Shown: one piece after another, positions 4,023 through 5,775 of the stretch
How the letters are laid out: each line of letters starts with the position of its first letter
How positions within the stretch are numbered: the stretch's first letter is position 1
Assembly: GCA_946409145.1 (NCBI GenBank)
Contig: CAMJVA010000105.1
Location: 1-5,775, forward strand
Direction: 5' to 3'
Source of the DNA: an uncultured Enterococcus sp.
GTDB lineage: Bacteria > Bacillota > Bacilli > Lactobacillales > Enterococcaceae
DNA length: 5,775 nucleotides
The notes under the pieces: generated by a model
What the model was told of the DNA's origin: nothing
The model's input: only the letters and a program-made list of their open reading frames with translations
Database searches by the model: none
Made by a program: the position numbers and the translations under genes

Positions 4023-5775
4023 TTAGTCATTAATAATTTCCACAGCATCCCCGAAAAGTTCGTGAGCTGTTTCAACCAGTTCATCTTTTTTTACTTCTGG
4101 TACTAAATCCATTTCTTTCATTTCTTCAGAAACGGGAGTCACTTCTCCTTGTTTTAACTGCGCCACAAAACTTTGGCGTAATTTTGGCCAAACATCTTTT
4201 GGAATGGCCACTAGTTCAGGCTCATATTGAATGAGCCGATTAAAACCATTTTTTAAAGCAAAATGTAATTCTTCATCTTCTTGAGCCCGATGAGAAATAA
4301 TTTCATGGGTAAACACCGCTAAAATGGCTTTAGGAGAAGCGGCCACTACTTCACTCGTCATCATTAAGGCTTTTTGCGCTGGAGACAAAAGTTGTAAGAC
4401 ATCTACCCAATGATGACGCACTCCTTGGAGATTTTCGTGAGTGGCTTCTTTTAAAACATCATATACTTTTTGTTTTGGAATTTGGGGATGTAAGTTTTGT
4501 TTGGTTGCTTTTCTTTGAGGTACTTGTGGGTTAAGTGTTACTTTTCCATTTTGGACTTGTTGTAATTTATCTTCTAAAACTTGGATTTTTTTCTCTAAGT
4601 TTTTAATTTCTCCTAAAATATTTTCTGAAGTTGAACCTATGCCTAAAGTAGTGTCTAAGATCTCTTTAGATACGGCTGCATTTACTGTTTCTCGTCCATG
4701 AGAATTAGGATTTTCTCCCACTTGTTTTCTTTCAGAAATTTCTGTGTTCTCTGTAGCAAGTTTGACCGTCGTCACTTCTAAATAAATCCGTCCTTCATTA
4801 GTGAAACGCAAATCTTGTTGAGTACTGTTCAGAATTTTAATGTAGTGATAAATCATTTCTGGGGTAATTTTTTCCCCTAAATTTTTAAAACTATCAGAAA
4901 CTTGGGCATGCTGCTCTTTAAAAAACTCTGGGGCTTTTTGATACATTAATAAGTCCCGTAATAAAGTTAAAAGATTTTCCAAAAAGCGTTTCGGTTCTTT
5001 TCCTTCTTGTAAAATACTTTCTAGGATTTCTAAACTTTTTTCCACATTCAAACGGACACACGCTGATAAATACTCGCTTAAAGTTTCTTCTGACAAACTA
5101 CCTGTCACTTCAAGAGCAGCTTGTTGAGTAACCTCATCTGACCTGTAAGAAATGGCTTGATCTAAAATAGATAACGCATCCCTCATGCCCCCTTCTGCAG
5201 CACGAGCGATAATATTTAAAGCCGTTTCCTCGTAAGGTTTGTTCATTTTTTCGAGAATTTCTTTTAAATGAGCAACAATATCCTCATTGGAAATTTTCTT
5301 AAAGTCAAAACGTTGGCAACGAGAAATAATGGTTGCTGGAATTTTGTGTACTTCAGTGGTAGCTAAAATAAAAATAACGCTTTTAGGCGGTTCTTCTAAA
5401 GTTTTTAATAAGGCATTAAAAGCGCCAGTGGATAACATATGCACTTCATCAATAATGTAAACTTTAAATTTTCCTTGAGTAGGAGCATATTTTACTTTAT
5501 CCCGTAATTCCCTAATTTCGTCGACCCCGTTATTACTGGCGGCATCAATTTCCATAACGTCATTTAAACGACCTTCTGTAATGGCTTGGCAAATGTCACA
5601 CTCATTACAGGGCTCCCCATCTTTTGAGTTGGGACAATTAATGGCTTTAGCAAAAATTTTAGCCGCGGAAGTTTTCCCTGTTCCCCTTGGACCACAAAAT
5701 AAATAAGCATGACTTGTTTGGTGGCTGGCTATGGCATTTTTTAAAGTTTGGGTGACTGCTTGTTGACCAATTAAA
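4023..5775 (-). CDS. dnaX: DNA polymerase III subunits gamma/tau (5' end cut off by window)
   Basis: DnaX is the ATPase motor of the clamp loader and, as tau, joins it to the polymerase and the DnaB-type helicase. The frame stays open past the Met codon at 5553-5555 to the window edge, adding 73 codons that begin LIGQQAVTQTLKNAI. The gene therefore starts outside the window and lacks about 17-20 residues; 583 are visible. In visible numbering: Walker A GPRGTGKT (28-35); zinc cysteines 47, 56, 59 and 62; Walker B with DEVH (109-112); LLKTLEEPP (122-130); sensor 1 ATTE (138-141); SRC arginine finger (151-153). The collar domain follows to about 340. A polar linker then contains a short coiled coil (about 389-409, EIKNLEKKIQVLEDKLQQVQ), and a tau-specific tail ends in EIIND. 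Full length of about 600 exceeds the B. subtilis protein (about 563), mostly in the linker and tail. Two A7 tracts are possible slippage sites. Confidence 0.98.
   Translation of the reverse strand, partial: LIGQQAVTQTLKNAIASHQTSHAYLFCGPRGTGKTSAAKIFAKAINCPNSKDGEPCNECDICQAITEGRLNDVMEIDAASNNGVDEIRELRDKVKYAPTQGKFKVYIIDEVHMLSTGAFNALLKTLEEPPKSVIFILATTEVHKIPATIISRCQRFDFKKISNEDIVAHLKEILEKMNKPYEETALNIIARAAEGGMRDALSILDQAISYRSDEVTQQAALEVTGSLSEETLSEYLSACVRLNVEKSLEILESILQEGKEPKRFLENLLTLLRDLLMYQKAPEFFKEQHAQVSDSFKNLGEKITPEMIYHYIKILNSTQQDLRFTNEGRIYLEVTTVKLATENTEISERKQVGENPNSHGRETVNAAVSKEILDTTLGIGSTSENILGEIKNLEKKIQVLEDKLQQVQNGKVTLNPQVPQRKATKQNLHPQIPKQKVYDVLKEATHENLQGVRHHWVDVLQLLSPAQKALMMTSEVVAASPKAILAVFTHEIISHRAQEDEELHFALKNGFNRLIQYEPELVAIPKDVWPKLRQSFVAQLKQGEVTPVSEEMKEMDLVPEVKKDELVETAHELFGDAVEIIND
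4586..4592 (-). other. dnaX: A7 tract in dnaX linker: candidate slippage site for a gamma-like product
   Basis: The coding strand reads GAG AAA AAA ATC here. Slippage back by one base reaches TAA at 4569-4567, and forward by one base reaches TAG at 4576-4574. Either would end the protein just after the clamp-loader core at about 415-420 residues, close to the size of E. coli gamma (431). The phase does not give an ideal X_XXY_YYZ heptamer, the nearest upstream AGGAG is 17 nt away, and no clear downstream stem is seen. Support is weak. Confidence 0.2.

Noticed and set aside
3921..4106. Plus-strand open frame of 61 codons rich in Phe, Leu and Tyr, resembling a small membrane protein
   Set aside because: It spans the ebfC start and dnaX end on the other strand. 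The hydrophobic look comes from Lys/Glu/Asn codons read in reverse, and I see no promoter or ribosome site for it.
4023..5555. Taking the Met codon at 5553-5555 as the dnaX start
   Set aside because: The frame continues upstream with the Walker A motif and zinc cysteines essential to DnaX, so the Met is internal and the real start is outside the window.
1..5775. Mobile elements, CRISPR arrays, tRNA/rRNA genes, toxin-antitoxin or defence genes
   Set aside because: I read both strands for repeats, transposase or nuclease motifs and RNA structure and saw none. Every base outside short gaps of at most 53 nt belongs to a conserved housekeeping gene.

Overview
The window is a tightly packed, AT-rich stretch of core chromosome from a low-GC Firmicute. 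All eight genes lie on the minus strand. Read in the direction of transcription (high to low coordinates) the order is dnaX, ebfC (ybaB/yaaK), recR, tmk, darA (yaaQ/pstA), holB, ricT (yaaT), yabA. This order is conserved in Bacilli. Several features suggest Lactobacillales, most likely a relative of Enterococcaceae: the compact layout without the yaaL, bofA, xpaC, yaaN or yaaR genes that Bacillus subtilis has in this neighbourhood; protein sequences of enterococcal character; and strong Shine-Dalgarno sites. The genus cannot be fixed from this sequence alone.

Layout: dnaX (4023-5775) lacks its first roughly 17-20 codons because the window ends. ebfC (3694-4002) and recR (3071-3667) follow after 20 and 26 nt. 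A 53-nt gap before tmk holds a good sigma-A-type promoter (TTGAGA, 17 nt, TAAAAT), so tmk and everything after it can probably be transcribed separately from dnaX-ebfC-recR. tmk (2373-3017) starts at TTG and is followed after 27 nt by darA (2016-2345). holB (1111-2013) starts 2 nt after the darA stop with only a weak ribosome binding site, which suggests translational coupling. ricT (289-1095) starts at GTG and overlaps yabA (1-296) by 8 nt. The 3' end of yabA lies outside the window.

The genes work around the replication fork. DnaX (tau) and HolB (delta') are clamp-loader subunits. YabA restrains initiation by DnaA and binds the sliding clamp. Tmk supplies dTDP. RecR and EbfC act in recombinational repair and on the nucleoid. 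DarA is a cyclic-di-AMP-binding PII-like protein. RicT is a PSP1-domain cysteine-rich protein of the RNase Y specificity complex.

This is an ordinary housekeeping region. I found no mobile element, CRISPR array, RNA gene or novel gene system. The observations most worth checking are a terminator-like hairpin (10-bp perfect stem followed by TCTTTTTG) inside the start of holB, the loss of the Walker A motif in HolB, the internal promoter before tmk, and two A7 tracts in dnaX where slippage would give shortened tau products.
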